Below, one piece after another: positions 1 through 6,746 of a DNA stretch of 17,003 nt. Both the position numbers and the translations under genes were made by a program. Origin of the DNA: Spirochaetaceae bacterium (GTDB lineage: Bacteria > Spirochaetota > Spirochaetia > DSM-27196 > SLST01); assembly GCA_007129695.1 (NCBI GenBank), contig SKVA01000076.1, positions 1 through 17,003 on the forward strand, given 5' to 3'. Below the pieces are notes generated by a model. It searched no databases. It was not told the DNA's origin and saw only the letters and a program-made list of their open reading frames with translations. Positions within the stretch are counted from its first letter, which is position 1. Each line of letters starts with the position of its first letter.

Positions 1-194
1 AAGATGAAACTCACCGTCGCGTAGACAAGCGGCAGTCCGAGCGTCCACCGCAGTACCACGGGGAAAACGCCCTCCCGGCGCGTGAACACGCCGTCGCGGA
101 TCGCACCGGTCGATATGCGGTAGTAGAGCCTGACCGCGGTCAGGCACGAAAAGATCGCGATGAACGCTATCTGGAAGAGGATCGACGGTTCCAC
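1..194 (-). CDS. Partial integral membrane protein, possibly isoprenylcysteine carboxyl methyltransferase-like (N-terminus only)
   Basis: An open frame reads off the left edge from a GTG start 14 bases after the nitroreductase stop, giving 64 residues. It starts EPSILFQIAFIAIFSCLTAV, a hydrophobic membrane segment, followed by a basic stretch (RLYYRIS) and a second hydrophobic stretch (VVLRWTLGLPLVYATVSFI). This topology (first helix, Arg/Tyr-rich loop, second helix) resembles the start of bacterial isoprenylcysteine carboxyl methyltransferase (ICMT)/PEMT-type membrane methyltransferases, but the diagnostic C-terminal SAM-binding part lies outside the window. No Shine-Dalgarno sequence precedes the GTG, so it may be translationally coupled to the nitroreductase gene. 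The reading frame is well supported; the family is a guess. Confidence 0.55.
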   Translation of the reverse strand, partial: MEPSILFQIAFIAIFSCLTAVRLYYRISTGAIRDGVFTRREGVFPVVLRWTLGLPLVYATVSFI

Positions 195-208
195 GCGCGT
201 GCCGGGGT

Positions 209-796
209 CTACTCGGCGTGGACGCCGACGATGATTTCGCCTGCGGTGCGCTTGGGGACGTGGTGCGTGCCGTCGGGCTCGCGGTAGTACTTCACCGACG
301 CACCCGGCGCGGCATCTTCGAGCACGACGGTCTCCACCGGTTCGCCGAGCGCGATCACGAGCGATATCTCGTACCGGTCGTCCAGATCGAGCGTACGCGC
401 GAGCGGGATGGTCTTCATCGAACCGAGCATGCAGCCGCCGAGCCCCTTCTCCACCGCGCCAAGGAGGATCGTCTGGCTCGCGATCCCGACATCGAGGAGC
501 GCGGTGCTCGGCTTGATCTCCCTGTCGGTGAGCACGACGATGTACCCCGCGGGGCGTTCGCCCGGCCCGGGCCCGTCCCACTCGGGTAGCGATCCGGCCC
601 ACGAGACCGTCGCGAACACCTTCGCGTTGATCGCCGCGCCGCAGCACAGCACGTACTTCAGCGGCTGGCTGTTCATGCCCGACGGGCAGTGGCGCGCGAG
701 CGCGACGAGCTCGCGAAGCGTCGCCTCGGGTACGATTCGATCCTCCCTGAAGCGACGATAGCTGCGGTTACGGTCGACGAGTTGCGTGAATGTCAT
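209..796 (-). CDS. Nitroreductase family FMN-dependent oxidoreductase
   Basis: A 195-residue protein of the usual size for the NAD(P)H:FMN nitroreductase family. Such soluble dimeric flavoproteins reduce nitro or quinone-like compounds; the true substrate cannot be told. Family marks visible are the N-terminal RSYRRF (residues 11-16, where the FMN-phosphate-binding Arg sits), PSGMNSQPLKYV (38-49, the 'SxxNxQPW'-like segment), and the helix DVGIASQTILLGAVEKGLGG in the second half, followed by CMLGS. It lies 35 bases downstream of htpG on the same strand. A TATGAT box 9 bases before the ATG suggests its own promoter and a near-leaderless mRNA. There is no convincing Shine-Dalgarno sequence. The partial membrane-protein gene follows after 14 bases, so the two are probably co-transcribed. 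Confidence 0.85.
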   Translation of the reverse strand: MTFTQLVDRNRSYRRFREDRIVPEATLRELVALARHCPSGMNSQPLKYVLCCGAAINAKVFATVSWAGSLPEWDGPGPGERPAGYIVVLTDREIKPSTALLDVGIASQTILLGAVEKGLGGCMLGSMKTIPLARTLDLDDRYEISLVIALGEPVETVVLEDAAPGASVKYYREPDGTHHVPKRTAGEIIVGVHAE

Positions 797-805
797 GGTG
801 CCCCG

Positions 806-811
806 ATCATA
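806..811 (-). promoter_or_regulatory. Candidate -10 box (TATGAT) for the nitroreductase gene
   Basis: On the minus strand TATGAT matches the sigma-70 -10 consensus at 5 of 6 bases and ends 9 bases before the ATG. The predicted transcript therefore has only about 3 leader bases. The -35 position overlaps the htpG stop codon and is weak, so this is a moderate call. Confidence 0.4.
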
Positions 812-831
812 CCACGAGCCGGCTGACGCCG

Positions 832-2712
832 CTACAGCGCGCGGCCGACGACTCGATTGAGGCGCTTCACGAAGTCGGCCGGCTGCTTGACCGGCGCGCC
901 TTCGACCAGGAGCGCCTGGTCCAGGAGCAGGAACGCGACGTCGTCGACGAACTCCTGGTCGCTCGGTGAGTCGCCGATCGACGCGAGCTTTGCGACGATC
1001 GCGTGGTCCGGGTTGATCTCCAGGATCGGCTTCACGTCGGGCAGATCCTTCTGACCCATCGCCTTCAGCAGCGACTGCATCTTCATGGTCGGATCGGCGT
1101 CGTCGACGACGATGCAGCTCGGGCTGTCGGCCAGGCGGATCGACAGGCGCACGTCCTTCACCCGGTCGCCGAGAGCCTTCTTGATCCGTTCGACAACGGG
1201 CTTGAGCTCCTTCTCCTTGCCTTTGTCGGCCTTCTCCTTGAGATCCTCTCCGGCGTCGGCGCGGTTGACCGCCTTGAGATCGGTATCCTTGTACTTGCCG
1301 AGCGTCGGAATCACGACCTCATCGAAGTCGTCGTCCATGACCAGAACCTCGATCTCCTTCTTCCGGTACGCTTCCAGCAGCGGCGAGTTGCGCAGCGTCT
1401 GCTCGTCGTCGCCGGTGATGAAGTAGATCGCCTTCTGGTCGCCGAGCATCCGCTGCTTGTACTCGTCAAGGCTCGTGTACCCATCGACGCTCGTGCTCTT
1501 GAACCGGACCAGTTCCATCAGCGCGTCGCGGTTCGCGTAGTCCTGATAGAGTCCTTCCTTGAGCGGCCGGTTGTACTGCTCGATGAACTTCGTGTAGAGG
1601 TCCTTGTCCTCGAGCGCGATCCGCTGCAGCTCGCCGAGCACCTTCTTCACGCTCGCCGAGCGGATGCTCGCCATCACGCGATTCTCCTGCAGGATTTCGC
1701 GGCTGACGTTCAGCGGCAGGTCCTCGCTGTCGATGATGCCGCGCAGGAACCGCAGATAGGTCGGCATCAGCTCCTTTTCGTCGTCGGTGATGAACACGCG
1801 CTGGACGTAGAGCTTGACGCCCGGGCGGTAGTCGACCTGGTACATGTCGAACGGCGCCTTCGACGGCACGTAGAAGAGCGTCGTGTACTCGAGCGTACCT
1901 TCGGCCTTCGTGTGGAGCCAGAACAGCGGGTCTTCGGAGTCGTGCGAGATCGTCTTGTAGAAGTTCTTGTAGTCGTCGTCGGAGAGCGCGGTCTTGCTCT
2001 GCTTCCAGAGGGCACTCGCCGCGTTGATCTGCTCGAGCTTCTCTTCCTTGCTCTTCTCCTTGCCCTTGTCGTCGTACTCGACCTTCGAGTAGCGCAGGTA
2101 GATCGGGAAAGCGATGTGGTCGGAGTACTTCTTGACGACGTCCTGGATCTGCCAGCGACTCGCGTACTCCTTGCCTTCGTCGTTCAGGTGGAGCGTGATC
2201 GTCGTACCGAACGAGTCCATTTCGGCCTCGGAGATCTCGAACTCGCCCTTCCCGTCGCTGACCCAGCGGTACGCCTTGTCCTCACCGGCCTTCCGGCTCG
2301 TGACCTCGACCTTGTCGGCGACCATGAACGCGCTGTAGAACCCGACGCCGAACTGACCGATCAGGTTCGAGTCCTTCTTCGCATCACCGGTCAGCTGCGC
2401 GACAAACCCCTTGGTACCGCTCTTCGCGATCGTCCCGAGGTTCTCGACGAGCTCGGCGTCGTTCATCCCGAGCCCGGTATCGGCGATCGTGATCGACTTA
2501 TGGTCGGTCTCGTCGAACGAGATATCGATCCGCGGGTCGAACTGCAGCGACTTGTACGCGTCGTCGGTCATCGTCAGGTACTTGAGCTTGTCGATCGCGT
2601 CCGACGAGTTCGACACGAGCTCGCGCAAGAAGATCTCCTTGTGCGAGTAGAGGCTGTGAACGATCAGGTTGAGCAGTTGCGAGACTTCGGTCTGAAACTG
2701 GTGTGTTGCCAT
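832..2712 (-). CDS. htpG: Molecular chaperone HtpG (bacterial Hsp90)
   Basis: A 626-residue full-length HtpG, the cytosolic ATP-dependent Hsp90 chaperone that remodels client proteins with DnaK. The N-terminal GHKL ATPase domain carries ELVSNSSDAIDK (residues 31-42, with the catalytic Glu and the Mg-binding Asn), DTGLGM (78-83) and GQFGVGFYS (119-127). The middle domain contains the LPLNVSREILQ segment with the catalytic-loop Arg, and a C-terminal dimerisation region follows. The frame extends 27 codons further upstream, but I choose the internal ATG. The protein begins MATHQFQTEV as in the family, an AAGGGG ribosome-binding site lies 5 bases ahead, and the extra residues are Arg/Ala-rich junk crossing an inverted repeat. 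The nitroreductase gene follows after 35 bases. No CIRCE (HrcA operator) was seen upstream. Confidence 0.98.
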   Translation of the reverse strand: MATHQFQTEVSQLLNLIVHSLYSHKEIFLRELVSNSSDAIDKLKYLTMTDDAYKSLQFDPRIDISFDETDHKSITIADTGLGMNDAELVENLGTIAKSGTKGFVAQLTGDAKKDSNLIGQFGVGFYSAFMVADKVEVTSRKAGEDKAYRWVSDGKGEFEISEAEMDSFGTTITLHLNDEGKEYASRWQIQDVVKKYSDHIAFPIYLRYSKVEYDDKGKEKSKEEKLEQINAASALWKQSKTALSDDDYKNFYKTISHDSEDPLFWLHTKAEGTLEYTTLFYVPSKAPFDMYQVDYRPGVKLYVQRVFITDDEKELMPTYLRFLRGIIDSEDLPLNVSREILQENRVMASIRSASVKKVLGELQRIALEDKDLYTKFIEQYNRPLKEGLYQDYANRDALMELVRFKSTSVDGYTSLDEYKQRMLGDQKAIYFITGDDEQTLRNSPLLEAYRKKEIEVLVMDDDFDEVVIPTLGKYKDTDLKAVNRADAGEDLKEKADKGKEKELKPVVERIKKALGDRVKDVRLSIRLADSPSCIVVDDADPTMKMQSLLKAMGQKDLPDVKPILEINPDHAIVAKLASIGDSPSDQEFVDDVAFLLLDQALLVEGAPVKQPADFVKRLNRVVGRAL

Positions 2713-2717
2713 ATCTA

Positions 2718-2723
2718 CCCCTT
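2718..2723 (-). promoter_or_regulatory. Shine-Dalgarno sequence of htpG
   Basis: Minus-strand AAGGGG, 5 bases before the ATG at 2712. It fixes the htpG start and contrasts with the many genes here that lack any ribosome-binding site. Confidence 0.75.
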
Positions 2724-2726
2724 TGC

Positions 2727-2757
2727 GCCTCCGGCGACAAATTGCCGACGCGGAGGC
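2727..2757 (-). repeat. Inverted repeat in the htpG leader (GCCTCCG-N17-CGGAGGC)
   Basis: A perfect 7-bp inverted repeat with a 17-base loop that contains a further short GGC/GCC pairing. It lies just upstream of the htpG ribosome-binding site, so in RNA it forms a GC-rich hairpin ending about 3 bases before AAGGGG. It could be an operator for a heat-shock regulator, an mRNA-stability hairpin, or the terminator stem of an upstream transcript (there is no U-run). It is not CIRCE. The region 2713-2848 between argA and htpG holds no gene. Confidence 0.5.
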
Positions 2758-2848
2758 TCCAACGGTTACCCGGAATTGAGCAGAAGGTACCAAGAGCCGA
2801 GCGACCCGACAACCGCCGCAGATGCCAAGGCGGACGCTCCGCGCCTGC

Positions 2849-4177
2849 CTAAGGTTGCGGAGACAGATCGTAGATGAGGACCCGCGAGTTACGGTCGCGG
2901 TTGTACGATCGGCGCTTCGGTTCGGGAATGTCGTCGACCGAGCCGGATCGGAAGCCGATCAGCTCGAACCAGTCAGACGCCTGCGTCGTGAGCACGAACA
3001 CCTCCGACAGGCGAATCGAGCGCGCAACGTCGATGAGGTAGCTGACAAGCCTGCGCCCGATCCCGAAGTGCTCGTAGTTGTCGTCGACCGCGAGCCCGGC
3101 GATCTCGGCCTGCGTCTCTCCGTAACGGTGGAGCGCGCAGCACCCGTGCACCATGCCGTCGGTTTCGAACACGACGTAGTCTTCGATCGCGTCGTGAAGG
3201 TCGTTCTCCGACCGGCTCACGAGCAGCCCTCGTCCGACGAGCGGCTGCATCAGGCGGTAGACGTCGGGTACGTCGCCGCCGCGCATCCTGCGGATCGACT
3301 GGTACTCGTTTCCGTGGACCATCGTCCCGACGCCCAGGTTGGAGAAGATCTCCTGGAGGATAACGCCTTCCGACCGGCCGTCGACGATGTGCACGCGTTC
3401 GACCCCGCCTGAGACCGCGCGCAGACCGAGTCCGACGAGTTCGACCGCGAGCGTTTCGCGCGCGGCGTGGAGATCGACGAACCGTTGCGCCTGGTCGACG
3501 TTCAGCCGCGAGATCCGGCCATCGGTGGTCGCGTCGATTTCTATATCCATCGGGTAGTTGGGGGTCACGATCGGGTCGATCTCCGACAGGAAGAAGAGCT
3601 TGCTCGCGCCGAGCGCGACCGCCAGGTGCGTCGCGAGCTCGCGCGAAGAGATGTTATACGGCTTTCCTGAGCGGCTCCACCCGATGCACGGCAGAATCGG
3701 GATCGTCCCCTGCTCGATCGTCGCACGCAGCAGGTCGACGCGGACCTTGTCGACGGTGCCGGCGTCCTGGTAGTCGACGCCGTCGACAACGCCCAGACTT
3801 CGCGCGCGCACCCAGTTCCCGATCACCGCGTTTACGCCCTGCCCGCTCAGCGACGTCATGATTCTGTTCGCCGCGTCGAACGCTGCCATCTTGATGAACG
3901 GGATCGCGTCGGGGGTGGAGATGCGCACGTGTTTGTACTTCCGGCACTCGACGTTGTACCGGTCGAGGATCTCATCGATCCGCGTTCGTGCGCCGGCGAC
4001 CAGCACGATCCGGATGCCGGCCTCGTGCATCATGACAAGGTCGCGCATCACGCCGGCGATCGCCGGGCGCAGCACCACCGCGTCGTCTATCTGGAGGACG
4101 AAGGTCTTGTCGTGAAACGCCTGCGCGTAGCGGAAAACCTCGCGAATCAGTTCGACGTGCTCGTGCGCGTTGATCAT
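2849..4177 (-). CDS. argA: Amino-acid N-acetyltransferase (N-acetylglutamate synthase, ArgA type)
   Basis: A 442-residue protein, the length of E. coli ArgA. It makes N-acetylglutamate from glutamate and acetyl-CoA, the first step of arginine synthesis, in the cytosol. Residues about 22-287 form the amino-acid-kinase-fold domain that normally binds arginine as feedback inhibitor. HDKTFVLQIDD (22-32), the GNW (120-122) with ARSLGVVDGVDYQDAG (125-140), and the SSRELATHLAVALGASK stretch all line up with the classical ArgA pattern. Residues about 291-437 form the GNAT acetyltransferase domain with the acetyl-CoA loop HFGIGRRL (370-377). The ATG directly abuts the TAG of the upstream gene (TAGATG), so translation is probably coupled by re-initiation. 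No other arginine gene is in view. Confidence 0.93.
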   Translation of the reverse strand: MINAHEHVELIREVFRYAQAFHDKTFVLQIDDAVVLRPAIAGVMRDLVMMHEAGIRIVLVAGARTRIDEILDRYNVECRKYKHVRISTPDAIPFIKMAAFDAANRIMTSLSGQGVNAVIGNWVRARSLGVVDGVDYQDAGTVDKVRVDLLRATIEQGTIPILPCIGWSRSGKPYNISSRELATHLAVALGASKLFFLSEIDPIVTPNYPMDIEIDATTDGRISRLNVDQAQRFVDLHAARETLAVELVGLGLRAVSGGVERVHIVDGRSEGVILQEIFSNLGVGTMVHGNEYQSIRRMRGGDVPDVYRLMQPLVGRGLLVSRSENDLHDAIEDYVVFETDGMVHGCCALHRYGETQAEIAGLAVDDNYEHFGIGRRLVSYLIDVARSIRLSEVFVLTTQASDWFELIGFRSGSVDDIPEPKRRSYNRDRNSRVLIYDLSPQP

Positions 4178-5275
4178 CTACTGATACTGAATATACACCG
4201 GAACCGGATCGAGTCGCAGGACGTCGGCCGGGCTCATCAGCGGATAGTCGTAACCGCCCGCGCGCCAGCTCTTCGGGTAGAAGAGCTTGAACCCCTTCAG
4301 CGGGATGTTTCCGGCCAGCACGTTGAAGCGCCAACTGTCGATCTTCTGAGCCGGGTTGCCGAATCCGTCGGCGTGATGGATCAGGTCGACGCGCGGAAAG
4401 TCGGCGCGTACCTGCTCGCGATTGCGGATCATCCGCCAGTTGAACTGGTGGACGACGAGCATCCTCGTGCCCGGCAAGCCGTGCTCGATCAGGTAGTCCT
4501 GCATCATCTGCTGCGCCATGTTGATCTCGGACGCGTCGACACCTCCTATCTCGAGCCCGGGACGGGTGGTCGCCCACTCGGGATCGAACGCAAGGTGGAC
4601 GTGCGGGTAGCGCAGATACGGCAGCATACGCTCGATCGCCCCGCGGACGGTACCGGCGCCGATCTGGTGGTCCAGGAACACGATGATGTCGTTCGCCGCG
4701 GCAAACTCGATGTACTCCAGAAGCTGCGCCTCGCGGATCACGCCGACGGTCGCGTCGGGATGTACCGTCGCGAAGATGATGTGAAACGCCGGCGCGACGC
4801 CGATCGCACCGGCGAGCTCGTCGTACTCTGCGGCGCGCGCCTTCAGCTTTTCGGCCATCAGCGGCAGATCGGTCTCGCCGAGCGCGCCCATACGGCGGCT
4901 GTTCGGGTGCCCGTAGTACGCGACGACAATCCGGTCGCGCACCACGCCGTCGCTCGCACGCGCGGCCGCCGGCCACCGCCGCTCTACATCGAGCGCGTCG
5001 CGCTTGGCGTCGATGTCGATCCGAAGAAGCGACGGAACCCCGGGCCCCGGAGTCGGCAGCGCGGCAATGATCGTTGGTTCGGTCGGCGGATCGGGCAGGA
5101 CGGCCTGCGGCTCGTACTCCGGCGCGACGAAGAGACCTTCGGTGGCGGGCCCCACGGTCCCGACGGGGCCGGGGTCGAAGACGCTTTCAGGATCGACGCG
5201 AAGCGGGTCGTCGACCGCGCTGACGATCGCGGCAAGCAAGAGAAGAAACCCTGCGATGAGTCGTTGTCGAATCAT
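4178..5275 (-). CDS. Secreted barrel-like conserved protein of unknown function
   Basis: 365 residues. Residues 1-20 form a signal peptide (basic MIRQR, then a Leu/Ala-rich core, cleavage probably after VSA), so the protein is exported. Residues 21-80 are Pro-rich and low in complexity, probably a linker. From about residue 114 the sequence alternates short hydrophobic strands and helices with conserved-looking blocks: VVAYYGHPNSRRMGALGE (117-134), FLDHQIG (200-206), PHVHLAFDPEW (224-234), VVHQFNW (274-280), HHADGFG (300-306) and KGFKLFYP (327-334). From memory these blocks match an uncharacterised family found in Actinobacteria, Chloroflexi and spirochaetes, and a TIM-barrel, perhaps glycosidase-like, fold is plausible. 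No enzymatic activity can be assigned. It precedes argA with no gap. Only a weak AAAGAG lies before its ATG. Confidence 0.75.
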   Translation of the reverse strand: MIRQRLIAGFLLLLAAIVSAVDDPLRVDPESVFDPGPVGTVGPATEGLFVAPEYEPQAVLPDPPTEPTIIAALPTPGPGVPSLLRIDIDAKRDALDVERRWPAAARASDGVVRDRIVVAYYGHPNSRRMGALGETDLPLMAEKLKARAAEYDELAGAIGVAPAFHIIFATVHPDATVGVIREAQLLEYIEFAAANDIIVFLDHQIGAGTVRGAIERMLPYLRYPHVHLAFDPEWATTRPGLEIGGVDASEINMAQQMMQDYLIEHGLPGTRMLVVHQFNWRMIRNREQVRADFPRVDLIHHADGFGNPAQKIDSWRFNVLAGNIPLKGFKLFYPKSWRAGGYDYPLMSPADVLRLDPVPVYIQYQ

Positions 5276-5295
5276 ACTCTTTTGTCGACCTCACG

Positions 5296-5325
5296 ATGAC
5301 AACGCTTCACGATATCTCGTATAGT
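5296..5325 (+). promoter_or_regulatory. Sigma-70-type promoter of the DUF4230 operon
   Basis: The -35 ATGACA (5296-5301) and -10 TATAGT (5320-5325) each match consensus at 5 of 6 bases, with an 18-base spacer. The expected transcription start (5332-5333) coincides with the ATG at 5333, so the mRNA should be leaderless. This rules out the in-frame GTG at 5324, which lies inside the -10 box. Confidence 0.7.
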
Positions 5326-5332
5326 GATATCG
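5310..5332. repeat. Inverted repeat CGATATC-N9-GATATCG framing the -10 box (candidate operator)
   Basis: A perfect 7-bp inverted repeat at 5310-5316 and 5326-5332. The 9-base spacer holds the whole -10 TATAGT, and the right arm ends immediately before the ATG. The spacing of half-sites is about 1.5 helical turns. A regulator bound here would block RNA polymerase directly. The repeat lies in the divergent region between the secreted barrel-like gene and the DUF4230 pair, so it could affect both. The regulator is unknown. Confidence 0.5.
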
Positions 5333-5905
5333 ATGCGTTGGGTGATGCTCTGTCTTACCCTGCTTTTTCTCATATCGTGCGACCGAGTGCAAGACCGCTC
5401 CGATCGGGCGACAATCCGGCTCGAAGAGCAGATTGTATCGCTCCTGGAGCTCAATACCTACGAGCATGTATACCGCGACCTGGTCTACTTCGGCGAGGAA
5501 CGCAGCTTCCTGTTCCTCCGCACGATGGAGCGCGCGACGCTCTTTTCGGTCGACATCCGGGTCCGGGCGGGCGTCGATCTCTCCGATGGCGTTACACTCA
5601 GACCCGACCGGACCACGCCGGGGCGGATCGTCGTCGCGATGCCGCGCTCGGAGATCCTGATGGTCGACGCAGACGAGTCGACGCTCCGCGAGTACATGAT
5701 CCGCGAACGCGGCGGAAGAATCGGGCTGTTGGAGATGAGCGGCCAGTTGGAGGCGGTCAAGGCGCGTACGGCCGCCGATGCGGTTCGCCGCGGCATACTG
5801 ACCCGCGCAGACACGAACGCTCGTGCGCTCGTCACGAGCCTCCTCTCCATGGCCGGGTTTGACGATGTGAGCTACGACCAGAACACGCCGGGGGGCGAGC
5901 GATGA
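5333..5905 (+). CDS. DUF4230-type lipoprotein
   Basis: 190 residues from the ATG at 5333. The N-terminus MRWVMLCLTLLFLISC carries a lipoprotein signal with the lipobox LISC at 13-16, so the mature protein is membrane-anchored and faces the periplasm or outside. The body has the pattern I associate with DUF4230: a leading helix, then SLLELNTYEHVYRDLVYFGEE (39-59), a strand pair FSVDIRVRAGVDLSDG, IVVAMPRSEILMVDADES, and a C-terminal amphipathic helix ending in SLLSMAGFDDV. The function of the family is unknown. An in-frame GTG at 5324 is rejected because it overlaps the -10 box. The stop overlaps the next gene by 4 bases (ATGA), so the pair are translated together and probably interact or act in one envelope process. 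Confidence 0.75.
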   Translation: MRWVMLCLTLLFLISCDRVQDRSDRATIRLEEQIVSLLELNTYEHVYRDLVYFGEERSFLFLRTMERATLFSVDIRVRAGVDLSDGVTLRPDRTTPGRIVVAMPRSEILMVDADESTLREYMIRERGGRIGLLEMSGQLEAVKARTAADAVRRGILTRADTNARALVTSLLSMAGFDDVSYDQNTPGGER

Positions 5906-6654
5906 GGAGCTGGCGGTTGCGTCTGGCCGTCGTTGCGGTGCTCATCGCGGCGTTCGTCGTGCTGCTGTTCACCGACATCATCGGCGTCGCGCTGATACCG
6001 TGGCTCCCGGGCATCCGCTTCCACCGGTCGGTTACGACGGCCTCGTCGACGATCACTCTGGAGCAGGTCCGGTCGATCGCGGCGCTCAACACCGTCGGAC
6101 TGGTCCACCGGACGGTCTTCCCGTACGACTACATGGAGAGCTCGCTGTCGCTCCCGCCGATCCTGCGCAAACTGCGCGCTACCGACGCATCGGTGCGTGA
6201 CACGCTCACCGACGACGAGTACCGCTATCTCACCGCGTACAACGTCGCCGAACGCGCGAACCTGGGGATGACGGCGGGGTCGTTCGACTTCGTCGTCGTC
6301 ACGCTTGCTGTGACGGCAGGATTCGACCTGTCGTCGTCCGACGTGGGCTTGAGCGTCGAAGAGTACGTCGCCGACGGCGTCGATCGCCGACGCGCGATCG
6401 TGAGGCTACCGGCGGCAGCGATCACCGACGTCACGGTAGAGGACATCGATCCCGCCGACTACCCCTACCCGAACGTGGCGCTCGGCCCGGAAGGGTGGCG
6501 ACTGATCACGGAGTACGTTCGCGAGCACGCTGTCTCCGCGGACGCGAGGCGCGAGCTCATCGACACCGCACGGCGGCGCGGCGAGACGTTCTTCGCCGAG
6601 CTCCTGGGTCAGGCGGGATTCTCGGACGTCGTGTTCGAGCGCGCGGCGGAGTAA
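5902..6654 (+). CDS. Second DUF4230-type protein, membrane-anchored
   Basis: 250 residues beginning with one long hydrophobic helix (about residues 6-35, RLRLAVVAVLIAAFVVLL and on) that should anchor it in the inner membrane, with the rest outside the cytoplasm. The body follows the same plan as its neighbour. It has LEQVRSIAALNTVGLVHRTVFPYDY near residues 53-77, a strand pair FVVVTLAVTAGFDLSSSDVG, RAIVRLPAAAITDVTVEDID, and a final helix ending FFAELLGQAGFSDVVFE. It differs by an insertion of about 30 residues after the first block (LPPILRKLRATDASVRD and on). The start overlaps the preceding stop (ATGA). The two look like a duplicated pair that has diverged. Function unknown. Confidence 0.72.
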   Translation: MRSWRLRLAVVAVLIAAFVVLLFTDIIGVALIPWLPGIRFHRSVTTASSTITLEQVRSIAALNTVGLVHRTVFPYDYMESSLSLPPILRKLRATDASVRDTLTDDEYRYLTAYNVAERANLGMTAGSFDFVVVTLAVTAGFDLSSSDVGLSVEEYVADGVDRRRAIVRLPAAAITDVTVEDIDPADYPYPNVALGPEGWRLITEYVREHAVSADARRELIDTARRRGETFFAELLGQAGFSDVVFERAAE

Positions 6655-6710
6655 GCCTGCGAAACAGCCTGGCGGCGAGCGCAACCGACGCCGCGAATCG
6701 CGGCGCGCAC

Positions 6711-6739
6711 CGGACATCCGGCCGCGCTCGGGGTATACT
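6711..6739 (+). promoter_or_regulatory. Promoter of the HD-domain gene
   Basis: The -35 CGGACA (6711-6716, 4 of 6) and -10 TATACT (6734-6739, 5 of 6) are separated by 17 bases. The -10 ends 7 bases before the ATG at 6747, so transcription is predicted to begin at or next to the A of the start codon. There is no Shine-Dalgarno sequence. Confidence 0.6.
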
Positions 6740-6746
6740 CGGGCGC

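Noticed and set aside
2713..2848. CIRCE/HrcA operator before htpG
   Set aside because: No TTAGCACTC-N9-GAGTGCTAA-like dyad is present; the dyad found is GC-rich and unrelated.
1003..2877. 624-codon open frame on the plus strand opposite htpG
   Set aside because: It lies wholly over htpG, is Arg/Leu/Val/Asp-rich without any motif, and arises because high-GC codon bias empties the opposite frame of stops.
3929..5299. 456-codon plus-strand frame opposite argA and the secreted barrel-like gene
   Set aside because: Same antisense effect; it spans two real genes and has no recognisable domain or start signal.
5324..5332. GTG at 5324 as start of the first DUF4230 gene
   Set aside because: It lies inside the -10 TATAGT, so it would not be in the mRNA; the ATG at 5333 gives a standard lipoprotein signal.
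6495..6746. Extension of the HD protein by 84 codons upstream
   Set aside because: It overlaps the DUF4230 gene and precedes the -10 box; composition is shadow-like.
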